This document shows positions 27,176 to 41,270 of a DNA stretch of 64,000 nucleotides, one piece after another. The notes beneath the pieces are model-generated. The model was not told the DNA's origin and made no database searches. It was given only the letters and a program-made list of their open reading frames with translations. A program made the position numbers and the translations under genes. Source of the DNA: Baylisascaris procyonis (Eukaryota; Nematoda; Chromadorea; Rhabditida; Ascarididae); contig JAZARR010000099.1 in the NCBI GenBank assembly GCA_037389465.1, positions 55,347-119,346 on the forward strand, read 5' to 3'. The number at the start of each line of letters is the position of its first letter. Position 1 is the first letter of the stretch.

Positions 27176-28721
27176 GTTGTGTCTGAAAATTTCATTGTCC
27201 TGTATCTCTTTTTGAACGTGTCCCATATCCATTAATAAATTTCATTATTCTCTAATAAAGCGTTATACGGAGAGTGTGATGGATTAAAATGGCATAGTGC
27301 AAATGCTCACTTCTTATGATACCCCAATAGCATTAGTTATATTGAGATATCAATGCCAAGATTGTTTACCAATCACATGTGAAGTGAAGTGACAACGCAG
27401 AAATCATAACGGATTCTCTGCAATGGTATAAGTATAAGCAGTGCTTTTAAAAGATGAGTTGAAATTGTTCATGTGTTATCATTCTTCATTTGATGGCCTC
27501 AAATGATGTTATGATAAATTGCCGTCAGCTTCTGGTGCAGTCGATTTTAGATTGCCTTGTCGCATGCACAATCGGAGTGATTCCAACTGTACCATAGAAT
27601 TGCTGCTGCAGTGCAGAAGTATTCCCTTTCTTGCCACCTTACTGAGTCTTGAAAATTAGAAGCGTCCAGTGGGGCAAGAGTGAGATGGGTGTCTACCTTC
27701 AGCCATTTATTATAGGAAAGATCATAACCTAATGTCTAGGATAGGTGATGGCAATATTTCGTTCCCAGTAAAAGAATATTGAGGCGACGAAAAGAATGGC
27801 TATAAAGTTTTACGTCTACGTATGTAAACCTCTATTCGTGTCAAAAGCGTCGACTGTTTTAGTTCCATCAGAAAAGAAGTTGCAAATTCTATGTAGTGCA
27901 TTTTTAATCTCACCAAGAGATGCATACTCGCCTATGCACGTGAAACGAAATATACATGATCAAAAGGAGCCGTTATGAGTAAGATTGGGAGCAAAAAATT
28001 GTCAAAGGTGAACAAACGGTATATTCACGTTCGACACCACAGAGGAAATTGAAGATCTGTTGGTTTTATACCTGAAAAGTCATAGTAATTTGATAGTAAT
28101 GGAAAGCAGAATTCTTGTTGATTGTTACTTCTGTAACAATGAGCAAATGTTCCCTCTCTTCTTGGCTCTTTTTATTTCCGATTCATAAAATAGGTGAACA
28201 TACAGGGTGCTGCTTTTCCAGTGAATGCGATTTTTTTCAAAGCAATTGAGATAATTTGTATCAATAGGAACAGAGAGGGAGAACAGCATGCTGTGATGCC
28301 TCCAGAGTTATGAGTTATCTTCGGCCGTCGCCTAACATAAGCACATTTCCAGTTCGTGCACCCATAAATAGCGACTTAATAAGCGACGGTGTCTTCGTTC
28401 ACTGAAAACGCGTTTTCGTTTTTAACTTTTTATATTTTTTTCGTTCTTGTTCGATAAGATGACGAATTCTTCACACTTCTTTCCCTTCCAATGATTATTT
28501 TCGTCTATGACTTCCTTTTTTGAAGCATCATTGAATGATTCTCGAGCAGTTAACGATAAAATGCATGTGATTTTCCACTCCATTAAACTATAAATTGTGC
28601 TCGAATAGAGCAATTATAGAACTCCGAACACAAGTCAGTACCGACATAGGTTTAATGTGGAATTATTTTGCTGCTTATTGCCGATATATTTATACACGAC
28701 GGTGTATATAAAGTTGTCTTT

Positions 28722-29339
28722 CTACATGGAGCCTGTATTCTCATTCCCTTCATCAGGGCATTTCGCCACTGGGATGATGCCTTGGAAAAGAGAGCATAGT
28801 TCTTCAACGACCTGAGATCCTCCTAGCATCAGCATGTCATTCTTATACCAGTCAATTCCTAGGCTTTCTCTGTCCCCATATAGGCTAATACTTCTCAAAA
28901 ATAAAAATTCTGAACTCATCCAGCTCCAGCGCGTCGCGATTTCTGTAGTATCTCCTCGCTGTGTTAATAGTTTATGGTTGTCTTCTGTTGCAACAAACGG
29001 TTGTTTGTGTGATACCACTCCTGCGTCACATTTTCTTTCAGCCTGCGTTATTCGAACATTCTCCATGACGGAGTTTCCCCATGTTCCTGCGGATGTGTAG
29101 ACAATTCCTTATGTGCCAGCAAAGGCAAGATTAGCATCCCTGACATCCTCCGCGGAGATTAAGCAGTTTGAGGAGACGATTTCCAGACCCCACGAAGGTC
29201 ATTCACGTTCTAAAAATTCTGAAGAATACTGTGGGATCATCTGCGGTGAGAGCTTGTGGTTCAAAATCATCGGGTCGCCTTTCACGGGAACCCGCACAAG
29301 GAGGCACAAGTGGAGGGCTGGTGAATTCCAAACGCTGAT
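28722..29339 (-). other. Possible eroded coding frame, unidentified
   Basis: One minus-strand frame runs about 205 codons with only two stops (near 29201 and 29105) and ends with 114 uninterrupted codons (ENVRITQAERKCDAG ... SLFQGIIPVAKCPDEG). About ten stops would be expected by chance. This may be a decayed coding sequence, possibly from a mobile element, but no domain is recognised. Confidence 0.2.
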
Positions 29340-29817
29340 CTAGAGGCAGCTCCATCGCAGTGCATTCTGCCAGTGCTAACTTCCGATCGACAGAAATAAA
29401 ATATCAGTGACTGAAAAAAGTAGCGCAGTAACGCTTCAGCTACTTTTGTAGATTGATGCAAATTTCAGCCGACAACTCTGTAGGGAAGAAGGAATTTCAG
29501 CCGATGGTACTACGGCTCAGCTCTTATTCCCTCTTTACCGTCATATGGCGGAACGTTCAAATTCACTGTTCATTCATCACAGTTCCCAGAAATCCCAACC
29601 GACGCCTTTGTCTGACGAACACTTCACGAATTAGGATAATTGATGACCTTTAATGTTTCGGTTCTAATGGGTGCTCACTTGTCATGATTGCACTTACTTT
29701 ACTGGGTAGCTTCTTAGTGCACTCTATATACCGGCCAGGTATTCGCAAGCGGGCATTTGAAGAACGTTTGAAAGTAATCAAAAATATTTTTGTACTGATG
29801 CATTTTTTTCAGATAAA

Positions 29818-31066
29818 ATGAAGCTTTTCACAATTGTTTTCTTTATTGTGCTATTAACGCTGACGGAAATCACCACTGCGGATATTCCATCGGTACCACT
29901 TCATAGGTATGAACTTTCCACTTCTTTCGTCACTTCGTTCGGTTGGGATTTCCTGCAAATATAATATAGAATCAGTTAGCATTGTTCGAAGCTCCCGTAA
30001 CTGCCAAATGTATCGTTTAGCCGAATTTAGAGATCAAGAGATCTTCTATGTTTAAGCTCGAAATGAAGTATTTTGGTTGCTTCGAAGAGATATTTGGACT
30101 ATAACCGTAATTGGACTATTAAACCACGACGCAGACTCACTTGCTGAATGGGATGGATGCGCCTATCAAAAACTTAAGACTCTTCTAAAGATGTGAAACT
30201 TCCGTCATTACATCTGCTCCTTTTTCCATCGAAGTGACCACTGCACAAATCCTTGCTGAAAAAAAAGCACAAAGTATATGCTTCTTGCATGAGCTGTGAC
30301 CGCATCACTATTAATGGATCTCTCCACATACAAATTTTAGGGTCCTCTGAAGTACCTTTAACTCTTTCCTGCAGTGAATAGGAAGCGGAAAGCGACCAAG
30401 AGATCAAGCAGTGGTGTTGTTTACGACCCATCCATTGTTTGCTCTCTGCGGCTCTAGTGAAACTTCAGTGGAGGTTAGTAAGTTGGCACGGGCACGCATA
30501 TCTGCTAGTCAAAATTCGGTAAAGAGAACAAGATAGCAACAGTTAGGCTTTTGAAGCTTAGCAAGAACGATATTACGCTGAGACATCTTCCACAGTCCCA
30601 GCCTCGCTAAGTCCTCCTCGCTGGCAGGTTGCTCTGTTGTTGGGGTTTATGCATCGTTCCGCAATCGAACCTGGTCTTAGCTGAGGATGAGGGAATACAG
30701 AACAAAGCCTCATTCAGTGGTCAGGTATGTGTGGCCAAATTTATGGAGCTTAACAGCGCCGCAACTATGTCAGCTTTGCTGAAAAGATAATTAGCATGCA
30801 TATTTATTTAGCTGAGAGAAGTATTTGAGAAAAATACCTTCCCTTATCTCCCATTTAGCCCACTTTTCTTTAATTGAAGATTCAAAGTGCTCTTTTTCAG
30901 CTCTCGAGTGAAGCGATACTGGGGCGGAATGGGTGGGTGGGGCGGCGGATGGGGAGGTGGATGGGGAGGTGGATGGCGGCCCGGATGGGGTGGTGGATGG
31001 GGTGGTGGGTGGCGACCTGGATGGGGCGGTGGATGGGGCGGTGGATGGAGCCCCTATGGACGTTAA
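29818..31066 (+). CDS. Array gene 5: secreted Gly-Trp-rich peptide precursor
   Basis: Two exons, join(29818..29906, 30901..31066), 84 aa. Exon 1 starts MKLFTIVFFIVLLTLTEITT, a signal peptide, with linker ADIPSVPLH. A TTTTTTCAG acceptor ends at 29812, giving the 5-base leader ATAAA, identical to gene 8. The intron is 994 nt. Exon 2 begins SSRVKRYWGGMGGW and continues as GGGW repeats with two RPGW interruptions, ending WSPYGR, a possible amidation signal. This copy bridges the types: one GGM triplet remains before the GGW repeats. Both intron ends are closely similar to those of gene 8, marking them as sister duplicates. At the homologous poly(A) position the hexamer is AATAAC (31180-31185), with no canonical AATAAA nearby. 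Confidence 0.9.
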
Positions 31067-34000
31067 CGGCGTCACGGTCTCCGCAGGTTCCAGGCCTCAA
31101 ACTATACAGGATGGCGTCTTCAATGATCTTCTCCACGATTAATTATATTCTCGCTATATTCGTCATGCTTGAGGTGTATAATAACATTTTTACGGTAAAT
31201 ATCTTCTGCAGTAAGAGAAAATCAATTCCTACAAAACAGTTTCATTTCAGGAAAGAAATTCTTTCGAAGGTAGAACCCTTATCGCAAGGCCAACAGGTTT
31301 TCATCTCTTCATTTATATTAAAAGCACCCTAACCAACTCGTACCGAAGAAAAACAAAACGTTGCTGGATCTGAATTATTCACTTTTGAAAGTGTGTCGCT
31401 GTTCTTCGGCAAACATCTATTTCCAGATTACCTGATTGGCTGTTTAGATGGATACTGAAAAAGGAGTTGACGTGAAGGATTTCGCATGTGTTGTCCACTA
31501 GATTTTCATTTGTGGTGACAGCCAGTCCCCATTAAAAGACTAAGCATATGTGGCATCGAAATGAGAAAGTAGTGCTGCTAGCGCATCGGGAATCCCTATC
31601 GTTTTCAAAAAATTTCTGCTTCATAAATGATCAAGACGTTTCTTTTCCAACTTGGAATGTACAAAGAGATGCAATTTTGGCCTGAATAAGAGAACAAATC
31701 TGCATTAGTGCCACACCGCATGGGTTTGTGTGGAAAAATCGAGGCAATCATGGAAACAGGATTTTAAGTTGGACGGGTTGTCGGACTGACATTCTGACGT
31801 ACGTGCATATCTTCCTCGTTCATCGGTTAATTTGCTGGACAAAGAAAAATTTAGAACCCATCGATGAAATTTGTAAAATCATTCGCAAAAGTTTTATTGC
31901 TATACTCACGTGTCAACATTATGAGCGATTCACATGGTTTTCGGCGCCCTGTTAAAGTGTCTGGTCAACGTTACTAATAAATGCCAAGTTTATCTACTTG
32001 GTAATGGTTATTTCATTCAAGTGGTTATCAAAAGGCCATAGTAAAAGAACGGCTTGAGAGTGCAAACAGATTTACGAAGAATTCGGCACTGGCACATTCA
32101 TTCAAAGTCAGTTCTTATTGATGACAAGTGGAATGAAGTCACAAGATGATTTTAGAGGTTTTTGTGAATAAAGCAGCAGCGTGCAAAACTCACACAATGA
32201 AATTTTTAGCTGAATGCGAATATATACACAAAGAAAAACTTTTATGATATACTGGAGAGTGCAGACGTGACAAAGTGGAAGCTGAGTAACGCATGTGGTT
32301 ATGAAATATTGGAAATTATTGTTATTGACGGCATTTTCGTATTTCTTTTTGTTATTGATGGCGAGATTCAAGTGATCGCACCACAAACACATACCGCTTG
32401 CAGGCAGATTGCCAGTCGCCGTATAGCTATGTTGAATATAGAAGCCATAAAGAGTATTCGGTAATTCCCATGAATGGATCAAAAGCTTAAAGGATCAAAA
32501 CGAAAGCTACCTCGGGGATGTGCAATTACACCTAATGATAGGAATAGATGCGACATGACGAGAAGCTTTCAGGCAAAAATACTTTACAAAGAGTCTCATA
32601 TTCGTCTTGGAATATATGGAAGTCTACCTAGGTAGCAAGTATGGTCATATGTTTAGAAAAGTGGCACTTCAGTGGTGTGTGGGCAAAGTGGCACTTCGCG
32701 TTTACATATAAACTATTAATTTTACAGTAACCGAAGATCGTGTGTAGCTGCGGTTAATGATTGAGTTCAGTGATTTTGTTGAAGTTCCCATGACGACTTA
32801 GTCTAATCGACTGTAGGATAAATCATAAGTTTTGTTTCCTGAATTTAGGTGCAAGGAGCTAGACACATTTTCATCTGTATGACGAGGCACACTACCGTTA
32901 TTATTGTCGTTCAAAACGCAGCTGTGAACATCATCGCCTCATGCACAATTTAGAGCCGCCACTGTGTCGTCGGCCAACACATTGAAATGGTTTGATATCT
33001 TCTGCGGCTTGATAGCTTGATGGAAAGCAGGCGCTTTCGCCACTAGGCTTACAACACTGATGATAGCCAGCAGCTGAAAAGATATAAGTAAAGTTTCTTC
33101 TGCCATAAACAGGAACAGTGATCCAAAGAGCAGCTCGGAAGGATCTAGCCAATACATACACCCCTTTTTCCTTTAAACCCCCACTTATCAAATGGCTGCA
33201 AACAACACCACAAAAACGACGCACGTTGCTCCATTTCCGAGCGATGGTCATATCGATCTAGGACTGGCTGAAGAACAATGAAAACGTCCGTAGTTCGCTT
33301 TCTTTCTCATTGAATGGAGTACAGCTCGCTTAAGTACTGAATTTCGGAAAGCATTTCACCTCCCTCCAAAGAAGATAGTCCTTTTCTCGAGGATATTTCA
33401 AACGCTAGCTTCGTAAGTGACCACCAATGACCACTGCTAGCCGAAGTGATTCAAATTTCAATGTTGTTAACGCATGAGTTATGCATATTCACGAGCGATT
33501 TTGAATTCAACTACATTTCTGTATTCGTATGAATCATGCACATTGAATGTTAAATTCGTTCTTATGGACAATGTTTTACTATTTTCTGCATCCCGATGAA
33601 AAATGTAAATTGCGGCATATCTATCAATCTTCATATATGAGCAACAAAGATATATGTGCAGTCGGACTGCACTCAATAACATAAGATTCACTAAAATTAG
33701 TGCGCAACCGGAAAGTAAAGAAAAGTAAAAGACTTTATTGGGTAAAATAAGTGACTAAATTAATGAGAAACGAAAGCAGAAGGAGGACGAGTAAAGCGAA
33801 CAGCAAAATGCAGTATTCAAAGTTCTTCACTGACAGGAATTTTAAATTGAAAATTGCTACCAAGTTGACACGAATAAGCGCCATCGGCAATCGAATTCAC
33901 ATGAGGACGCAAAATCAAATTTGTATAGTACTTAAGCGAACAAAGAGGCGTTTTCGCTGGTAAAGACCATGACGAACGAAATGCACTCGCTGAAAACTCT

Positions 34001-34045
34001 ATTACAACATTACAACATTACATTACGATATTACAACATTACGAC
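34001..34045. repeat. ATTACAAC microsatellite-like repeat
   Basis: Degenerate repetition of ATTACAAC/ATTACGAT; another ATTACAAC occurs at about 34075, inside the last codons of a minus-strand open frame. Confidence 0.75.
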
Positions 34046-34056
34046 AGAAGAATTCT

Positions 34057-34290
34057 CTATCCAAGACGGGTCCGCATTACAACATTCCAGGCCTCAAAAA
34101 TATTAAGAGGCGAGATCATGGTGTAATGAACTGAAGCAACATTGTCCTCGATTCTCTTGCAGATTGCTACAGCAACCTTCTTGGTATTCTCTAACCGATC
34201 CAGAAAAACCATACCAAAATGTGTGTTATAATGCAAATGATAGTTTGGTAACAAAGGATTGAATAGGAGTCCCCACATCCATACCAGCAT
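34057..34290 (-). other. Exon-like open segment, unidentified
   Basis: A 77-codon minus-strand frame ending at a TAG (34057-34059). The part reading FLDRLENTKKVAVAICKRI and SPLNIFEAWNVVMRTRLG has coding-like composition. The other strand and frames are less convincing. It could be a terminal exon or a relic. I do not recognise it. Confidence 0.25.
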
Positions 34291-36379
34291 TTATTCTTGC
34301 AATGCCTGCAAGAAGGCACGTGCGGGAAAACATTGCAGCGAACATCAGGCAAACGTATCATTTTCACAGGGTGCTCCAGAAAATGCGATTACCAATCTTT
34401 CTCTCTTTTCCCATTCGTCCTGTGCTTTTGCAGCGCTCTTCGTGCATTCATTTCAGAAGCACTGAGTGGCTCGGTCATCAGGGGTCGCCGTACCACTTAG
34501 GTGCCATTCATGTAATTATGTTGTCACTCATCGTGATAGGTGAGCGACAAAAAAAATTAGCGCAAAAAAACTTCGCTTTTACTGAGTTGAGAGTACCATC
34601 ACCTTTTGAGACTGATCGTTGGAAGCGATAGACTGCGCGTCCATACCGTGTATGTCAACGCCACGATACATCCATTCCCCTCGAAAAGGAAAGTAGTGAG
34701 TATTTGTTCGTGTCGAAATAATGTCCGTTGTGTCGACCAACCAAAATGTCAACGCCGTCAATCTCTAAAGCGCTGATATGATGGTTCATGTCTAACCCGA
34801 AACAGTGAAAAAGGCGCAAAAACGTTTAGGAAACCATGTGCAATCAACAACGAAAACGAATTGGCTTGTTATACGCAAGCATGAATGCACGGAAAAACTT
34901 TTGCCATTGAACCGAGAGAGCGCTGGTCGCTGTATCGCCGTCATACACCCCGCCTGCTTGCGCAAGAACCCTTAGTGGATACATTTGCCTGATGGTATTC
35001 CTGTGCATGAAACGGCAACTTGGAGGAACAGTTAAATGGCAGAGGTTTTGTTCACTGATAAAGCAGCAAGCAATAGACAAACAGCAACTGTGAGTTGATG
35101 CCAGTATTCTTCCCTTCGAGGTCACGCATATTTTGTTTCGAATACGATCGCACTCTTCCAAATATTAACAGTGGGCATTTCTAATTCATCGTGATTGGAG
35201 TTTACTTTGTGGTCAGCAATCTGTAAAATGTGGTGCGCATTCAGCCACGCGCGGCTTATGGCTCGAGCAATGGTTGAACACGTTGACGGAGCGAAGAAGC
35301 TTAAGCGAATTCTGTTGGCGACGAGTGCGCAGCGAAGTCATCTTATAACAATTTTCGAGGACGATCTGCTGTGTCCCACTATATAGGAAAAATGAATTCT
35401 CATCTGCTCCTATCGTTTCGGCGTGGCCTTATGTACTCACGAGCTAGCGGAATATGTCAGAGGAGATGCCGATTGAGACCCATACGGCATTCTATCTGCC
35501 GTAAACATATGTAAGACTTCCTTATAGCGTCACACATCGTGAACTTCAAGCAATGCTCCATGCCTTAAGTAGGCATGAAGAAAATCCCACCGATCTTCAG
35601 CTTCCCTTGATGCAAGGGTGAGTTTGGTGGATAGTATGAAAGGCGAAAAGCAGAATCCTACTGGTCTCGAATTTTAGGGCTGCGACACGAGAAATGCCTA
35701 TAATAGTTCCATCCCTCCCTGCTTAAACAAGAGTGACGACTTTTACCTGCTTTGCTGACATTCGCGGCTTGTGATCATATTATATATTGTGTGAGACGCT
35801 CAGCCTTCTAAGTAAATCTGCATCATGACGAAGCTCAGAGGAACACTCATCTGCTTCAAAGGCGTTTAAATGATGTTGCCATACAGAGAGTCAACAGTGG
35901 TCAATCCTAACGATCATCATTCAGCGGCATCAGAGAAGAAGTAGGCAAACAGGGAAGATGACAGAGCATCCTATGAAAATCAACCTTAAGAGAAAGCAAG
36001 TGAATGCAACCGGGAAAAAGACAGATGTACAATTCTTTCTGTACCTTGACTAGCATCTACACGTGAAGGAACACCGAAACACACTTTTCTTCACTTATAG
36101 GAAGCTTAGAAAAAGCTGAATCAAAATTTGTCCATCTGGGCTTAAACTATGACATCAGATAGCTGCTGGTCGCGCACAACTTCGCCTCGCGCGCACACAT
36201 ATCCTCTCACCAGCGACACCTTTCCCCAAGTGAAGCGGAGAAAAACAGATGAAAAAGGGACAGAATAACACACTCGCGACTTTGGTGGTAGCTGTACCTC
36301 TTCCAATGGGCACAGAAGTCTGTGCCCCTCTCCACGCCACACACGCCACAGATACCACACCATCCTACGCACAGATGCC

Positions 36380-36670
36380 AGGCGGAATCTGTACCACACA
36401 CGAACTAAAAAAGACCGCATATGACGCCACAGAGACAGAACAGATGCCACACTGTCCCACACACATGTGCGAAACTGAAACAGACCATACTTGGCGACCC
36501 ACACACGCCACACATACCACACACTGCCATACACACATGCCAACGGAATCTATATTACACAAGCTGAAACGGACCACACATGACGCAACGCATACACCGC
36601 ACATACCACACTCTCCCGTAAACATACCAAAGGGAATCTTTGCCGCGCAAGCTGAAACGGACCACACACG
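36380..36670. repeat. Degenerate CA-rich minisatellite
   Basis: Repeated cores of the form GGAATCT..ACACAAGCTGAAACGGACCACAC recur near 36385, 36471, 36545 and 36632, with spacings of about 69-89 nt, separated by CACACGCCACACATACCACAC-type sequence. Long open frames on both strands here follow from the composition and are not called as genes. Confidence 0.7.
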
Positions 36671-38730
36671 AAGTAAATTAGTTTGAAGTTGAACCGTATG
36701 TGCTTCTCTCCGATAAACCTTGAACTCGTCGCTACCCTTGACATCTTTGGTACACTGCAGGTGCCGTTTACAAAGTCTGGCAAATTACCGAAGTTTGGTT
36801 TCTCAACGTTGACAGAAAAGTGGAATAGGTGTTCACAAATCTATCACGTCCAACTTTCAGCGGCGGCGAACAAATCTGTCGGAGACACATGTAGAAGTGC
36901 TCGACAAATTGTTACGATACCTCCCTCCGATTGATCAATTTGGCGCGATGGTATCATGCAGAATTCGAAGATATCGCCGAACTACTTCCGTGCTCATTTC
37001 AGGCCACTCGCCCATAAAATTCATTAAAGACTTTAATCACATTAAAAAGAAATACAATATGCATTTAAATGTTGTGCACTAAACCTTAAATGAAGAGTTT
37101 ACACGATTCCTGTAATTAACCATACCGATGCCCCAAATATGTTGTGACAGATGCCAGAAGCTGATCCAGTTATCGTTACTTGTGCTTCCAGCTTCCGCAG
37201 AATTTTAGTGCGGAGGAATGTTGGAAATACAGGCTGCTTTCTACCCTTTAATATTCACATACATACTTTGGTCGTGCCATAGAGTGGTAAGCACATTCGT
37301 GTCACAAAGAGATGGCGTCTTGTCCTCCTCGAAATCTGCCTCCGTACTTTCGAACCGGTGTCATTTTTTAGCATAAATATATTGCTTGTTGTTATTGACT
37401 GTTGAACAGCCGGTGAATTATAAACTTCTCTCATTCTTCGCTCAACACTGGCAATGCACGAGGCAGTAAAAGTACATTAAAAAATGCCATTTTTTCGCCG
37501 AAGCGACCGTATGCTCAGAATGCATGTTGATAAATGAGGCCATTCCGTTGTTCCAATTATGCAACAAACATTCAGAAGACTTCCTTCGCCACTTCGCAGG
37601 TTACCACAATCGCACCAATGCACAGATAAATATGCACAGACTTTTACACCTTTTTTTTCGAGGGGGGGGAGCAAAGATCGCTCGTAATGAGTTAAGTGTC
37701 TGCAAACGTGCAGAAGCCGATGAACGTTGGCATGGGATCTAGGCAGCAGAATATGTCGAACATCAAAAGTGCTCGTGAAATTACCCTTGCTGAATGAGTT
37801 TGGCCACTTTTTTCGGTGATAAAAAATAGTGGGCGCAGCTTGCCTCATGGTCCCTTGAATGGATTTTTTTCTAATTTTTACCCATTACTTCTGTCACAAA
37901 TAAAGAAGGGCGCGGCGATTAATTGCAATCCTTGTCTTGGATGACCACTTAGAGGGTTTCCTTTTTTCTTTCCATATGTTCCTTCAATTTAGCTGCTTTA
38001 AAATCTGGGAAGGGTCACTAAAATTCTTCCAAAGTAACGCATGGTTAAAGCAAAAGTAAACTTTCAGATCTTATTTCTAAGAGCATCCGTGAAAAAGCAG
38101 TTCCTGTCGTTTTTTGCACCATCTGTATTAGGCATTTGGCACACTTGCGCCACACTTGTCGCTTGTCGCGGAGTTACTTTAAGTGGGCAGTTTACCGAGG
38201 TTAATCCAACTACTCCCTTCATTTTACTACCACGTTTTTATACAAACCTCCGCTTTAGAACATGGCGCAGCGTCCATTGGTGCTTTGTCTGAATTTCTCA
38301 TCGATCACACAAATTCAGAACGACTCAGACGTTAAATGCCGCGGCTTGCTCACTACCAGAAAAGATTTCATGAGGTTCCTGTCGCCTACAACTTCTTCGC
38401 CCGCCCTCTAATGACCATGCAGAATGCTCAAACGACACTCCCTTCGAAGTCAGATTATCTTTGTATTTTGAAACCCGGGATACTCCCTGCCTTGATCTTC
38501 TACGGAGGTTTTTTCTCATTTATACTTTGTCGACCGTTCACTGGCATAAACGCTTTGAAACACGGAAGATTAAGGGATGTGGTATGTATATTCTTTCTTT
38601 ATTAATGTGGTGATGTCATTTTCCTAGTCTGTTGTGTTTTTTGAGGGCTCCGCGTGTTCTGTTGGCATTCGCCGAAGACATTTTTCGCCTCGGGATCGCA
38701 GTATTTTTCTTTGATGTTCAGATCACCTGT

Positions 38731-38802
38731 TTGCCGAATTCAGCCGCGTTTAGAAGAAGGGACACTATAAATGGGGACGCGGAATCAAAGCGGCGTCCTT
38801 CG
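38731..38802 (+). promoter_or_regulatory. TATA module upstream of gene 6
   Basis: TTGCCGAATTCAGCCGCG with G at 38733, 33 nt before TATAAAT (38766-38772, preceded by GACAC). GTCCTTCG ends 36 nt after the first T. It is 2.5 kb before the gene 6 ATG. Confidence 0.55.
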
Positions 38803-40630
38803 ATTTGTGAACTTCCTACACTCGAAAACTCTACTCTATCGGTTTCGGACAGGCCCATATCTCCCTTTGATTTTCATTCTTGTCTAATCGAAGGCTCACC
38901 GATGAGGTTAAGATTAATTACATATTGGATTACAGTCACGTTATAAGGATCACTTCAAGGTGTGGTATAATAGGAGCAGTTATACTGACAACTGGTTGCA
39001 CATGTCTTCAGGATCTATTGACTAAAATGCTCTACTAGGAATTCTTTTGTATTTGTTCCTTTACTGTAGCTATGAGCGATGTTTGAAGTGAATTTGTGCT
39101 TAAAATATTCTTCTCTAGGAAAAAATTTTCGACGAAAAAGATGTTCATAGACCGCTGTTATCTTGTGGAGTCGGCTTGGCTTTGTGGCAACCCGAATGGA
39201 TCGCTCGTGCTATGCGACAGCCCCTTGCGTCAACAATGCTTATGCACAAATAATAAATTTTTTGATAAAATCATTACTAAAAAATATACACATCTGCTGC
39301 CATCTTTTTTATGAAATCCGTCGTTCTCGTAAGTGACATACATCACCCTGTTCTTTCACTGACGACAAATAGAAACTGAATTAGGAGATATAACGCGCAT
39401 CCGCTTTTATTCTTTATAACATTTTTTCTGTAAATGAGTAGTGCTCGTTTTGCTAGGAACTGCAGATTGCTTTATTCGCATGTGCGCATGAAGGTCTCTC
39501 TCATTCTATTGGTACCGATGCTTTCATATGAAGCTACAGAGAGATATCAAGCTACAGAGAGATGCTATGAGGAGTTGAGAGTTCTTCTACAACATCCCAA
39601 AGAATGCATATGAAACGGCTAGCTCTTTTTCGTACGATCATGTTGATTACAAACACAATAGCTTTCACGAAATTTGTCACTTATGCTTGCTCGTTATTTG
39701 CTCAGATATCGCCACAAACATGGCGATGTGGGGGAGAAGGAAATTTCTGCAGCTGCTGGATAGAAATTGAAATGCAAGTCCACTCTCCACACATCCTCTC
39801 TCGGTCATGCAACCAAAGGCCCATATATGGATGTAATACGCTAAATTCCCGAAGCGCACTCATTTCTTTCTCGTTGTAAGCTTTTGCCTTGTCCGCATTT
39901 CTTGCATGAAAGCCCCAGTGACAAAAAAATAGGATTTTGTTATAATAGCCGCTTTGATTACCAGCTCACACGCTGATTCCCAAATTTTCCCAGCGCTTAT
40001 TTTTCCTATCCGACAATTTAGTCCCAATCCAACCAAAATGCCGCTTATACTCATATTCTAAAAATGATTTGCCACTCGAACTGTGTTAAATGTCAGCAAT
40101 GCACATGTAGGCAATTTTTATGGCATAAAGCAAGCATTGGCAAAACGCAGGCGGGCAATACGGCGTTTGTACCCATCTTCCGGGCACATCTGTCAACCCC
40201 GCCATCTTTAATCATTTGGAGGTTCGTAGATGAACCCGGAGGTTGATGCTGATCATTAACTCCCACCAATGCGCATCTAAAAATTTAGCAACTGCAGGCA
40301 AAGAAGCTGGGCGGACATCCACATATCTGCATACGAAATCATGTAGCGACAAATCCACTCAGTTTTTGCGATGTGCTTTGCAGATGTAGACTATGTAATG
40401 TCGCACATTAAACGCCAGATGAGCATATCCTTGAAGTCCCATAATGAGCTTATGTTTGCGATTCTGGCTGCGCCTGATCAAAACAGCAAATTCCACGAAG
40501 CACCACTAACGGCTAAAATGATTGAGTAAAGCGTATATGCGTTGTCGGAATGATCTTTATCTTCTATGTCACATATAGCCTGTTCGCATTTGAATTTCCT
40601 ATAACCATTTTATGTGGACAGGAGGTGTCG

Positions 40631-40695
40631 GGAACATAGGAAAAGTAGTGCGCATATGAGATCCGGAAACATAGGAAAAGTGGTGCGCATATGAG
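40631..40695. repeat. 30-bp direct duplication
   Basis: GGAACATAGGAAAAGT... through CGCATATGAG (40631-40660) is repeated at 40665-40695 with one insertion and one substitution. A CA-rich stretch follows (40705-40745). Confidence 0.85.
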
Positions 40696-41270
40696 CACCT
40701 CTGCACAAACACACACACCAGCATATGCACAGGCACACACATATGTACGGACTAGATACAGAGGTAACGCATAAAAATGAGGTTCACAGTAACATGTTCG
40801 CATGGAAGAGAAGTTGTGTTTAACCGTGCTCGCAAAGGATATGGATTTCAGCACATAGCCCAGCAGTGAAGCAGGAAAAATAAATGTCTCCTTCCGCCTA
40901 ACTGCGCAAATGGAAAGCAGGAAGGAGCAAACGGAAGGAGCGGGAAGGGAGTGACGATCCAATATTCCAGCGGCATTTTACCATTCACCATCTAGGATAG
41001 TGCCAGAATCTGCTGTTAATTCGAGACAGTTTTGGGGATTGACAAGGAAGGTTTTTCTGCCGAATTTTTCAAAAGTTCCATGAAATGCTCACTTTTGATG
41101 TTGTAGTTCCAGTGAATGCTGGCATCTTTCAGTCGCACTTGATTCAGCGATGAGCTTCTTCTTGCCGTACACTCAATACGCTTTCTGCATTGTTTTCCAA
41201 CGTGCTCTGAAACAGCATCGCAAAAGATTTCGTGGAATGCATTCGCAATCTTCATCATTTTCAGAACAAA

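Larger units (their letters stand above)
21817..29805. other. Intergenic, genes 4-5
   Basis: Eight kilobases. Contains a possible decayed TATA module (24021-24058), the T8G repeat, the gene 5 TATA module and the eroded minus-strand frame at 28722-29339. A minus-strand frame at 23172-23504 is partly coding-like but unrecognised. No other support. Confidence 0.5.
31186..41255. other. Intergenic, genes 5-6
   Basis: The longest gap, 10 kb. Contains the open segment at 34057-34290, microsatellite 34001-34045, CA-rich minisatellite 36380-36670, the gene 6 TATA module and the duplication at 40631-40695. Two overlapping minus-strand frames at 32931-33251, one hydrophobic, are undecided. No relic of a lost array copy was found. 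Confidence 0.5.

Noticed and set aside
36142..36686. Open frames of 133 and 145 codons on both strands
   Set aside because: They follow the CA-rich minisatellite; composition, not coding, explains them.
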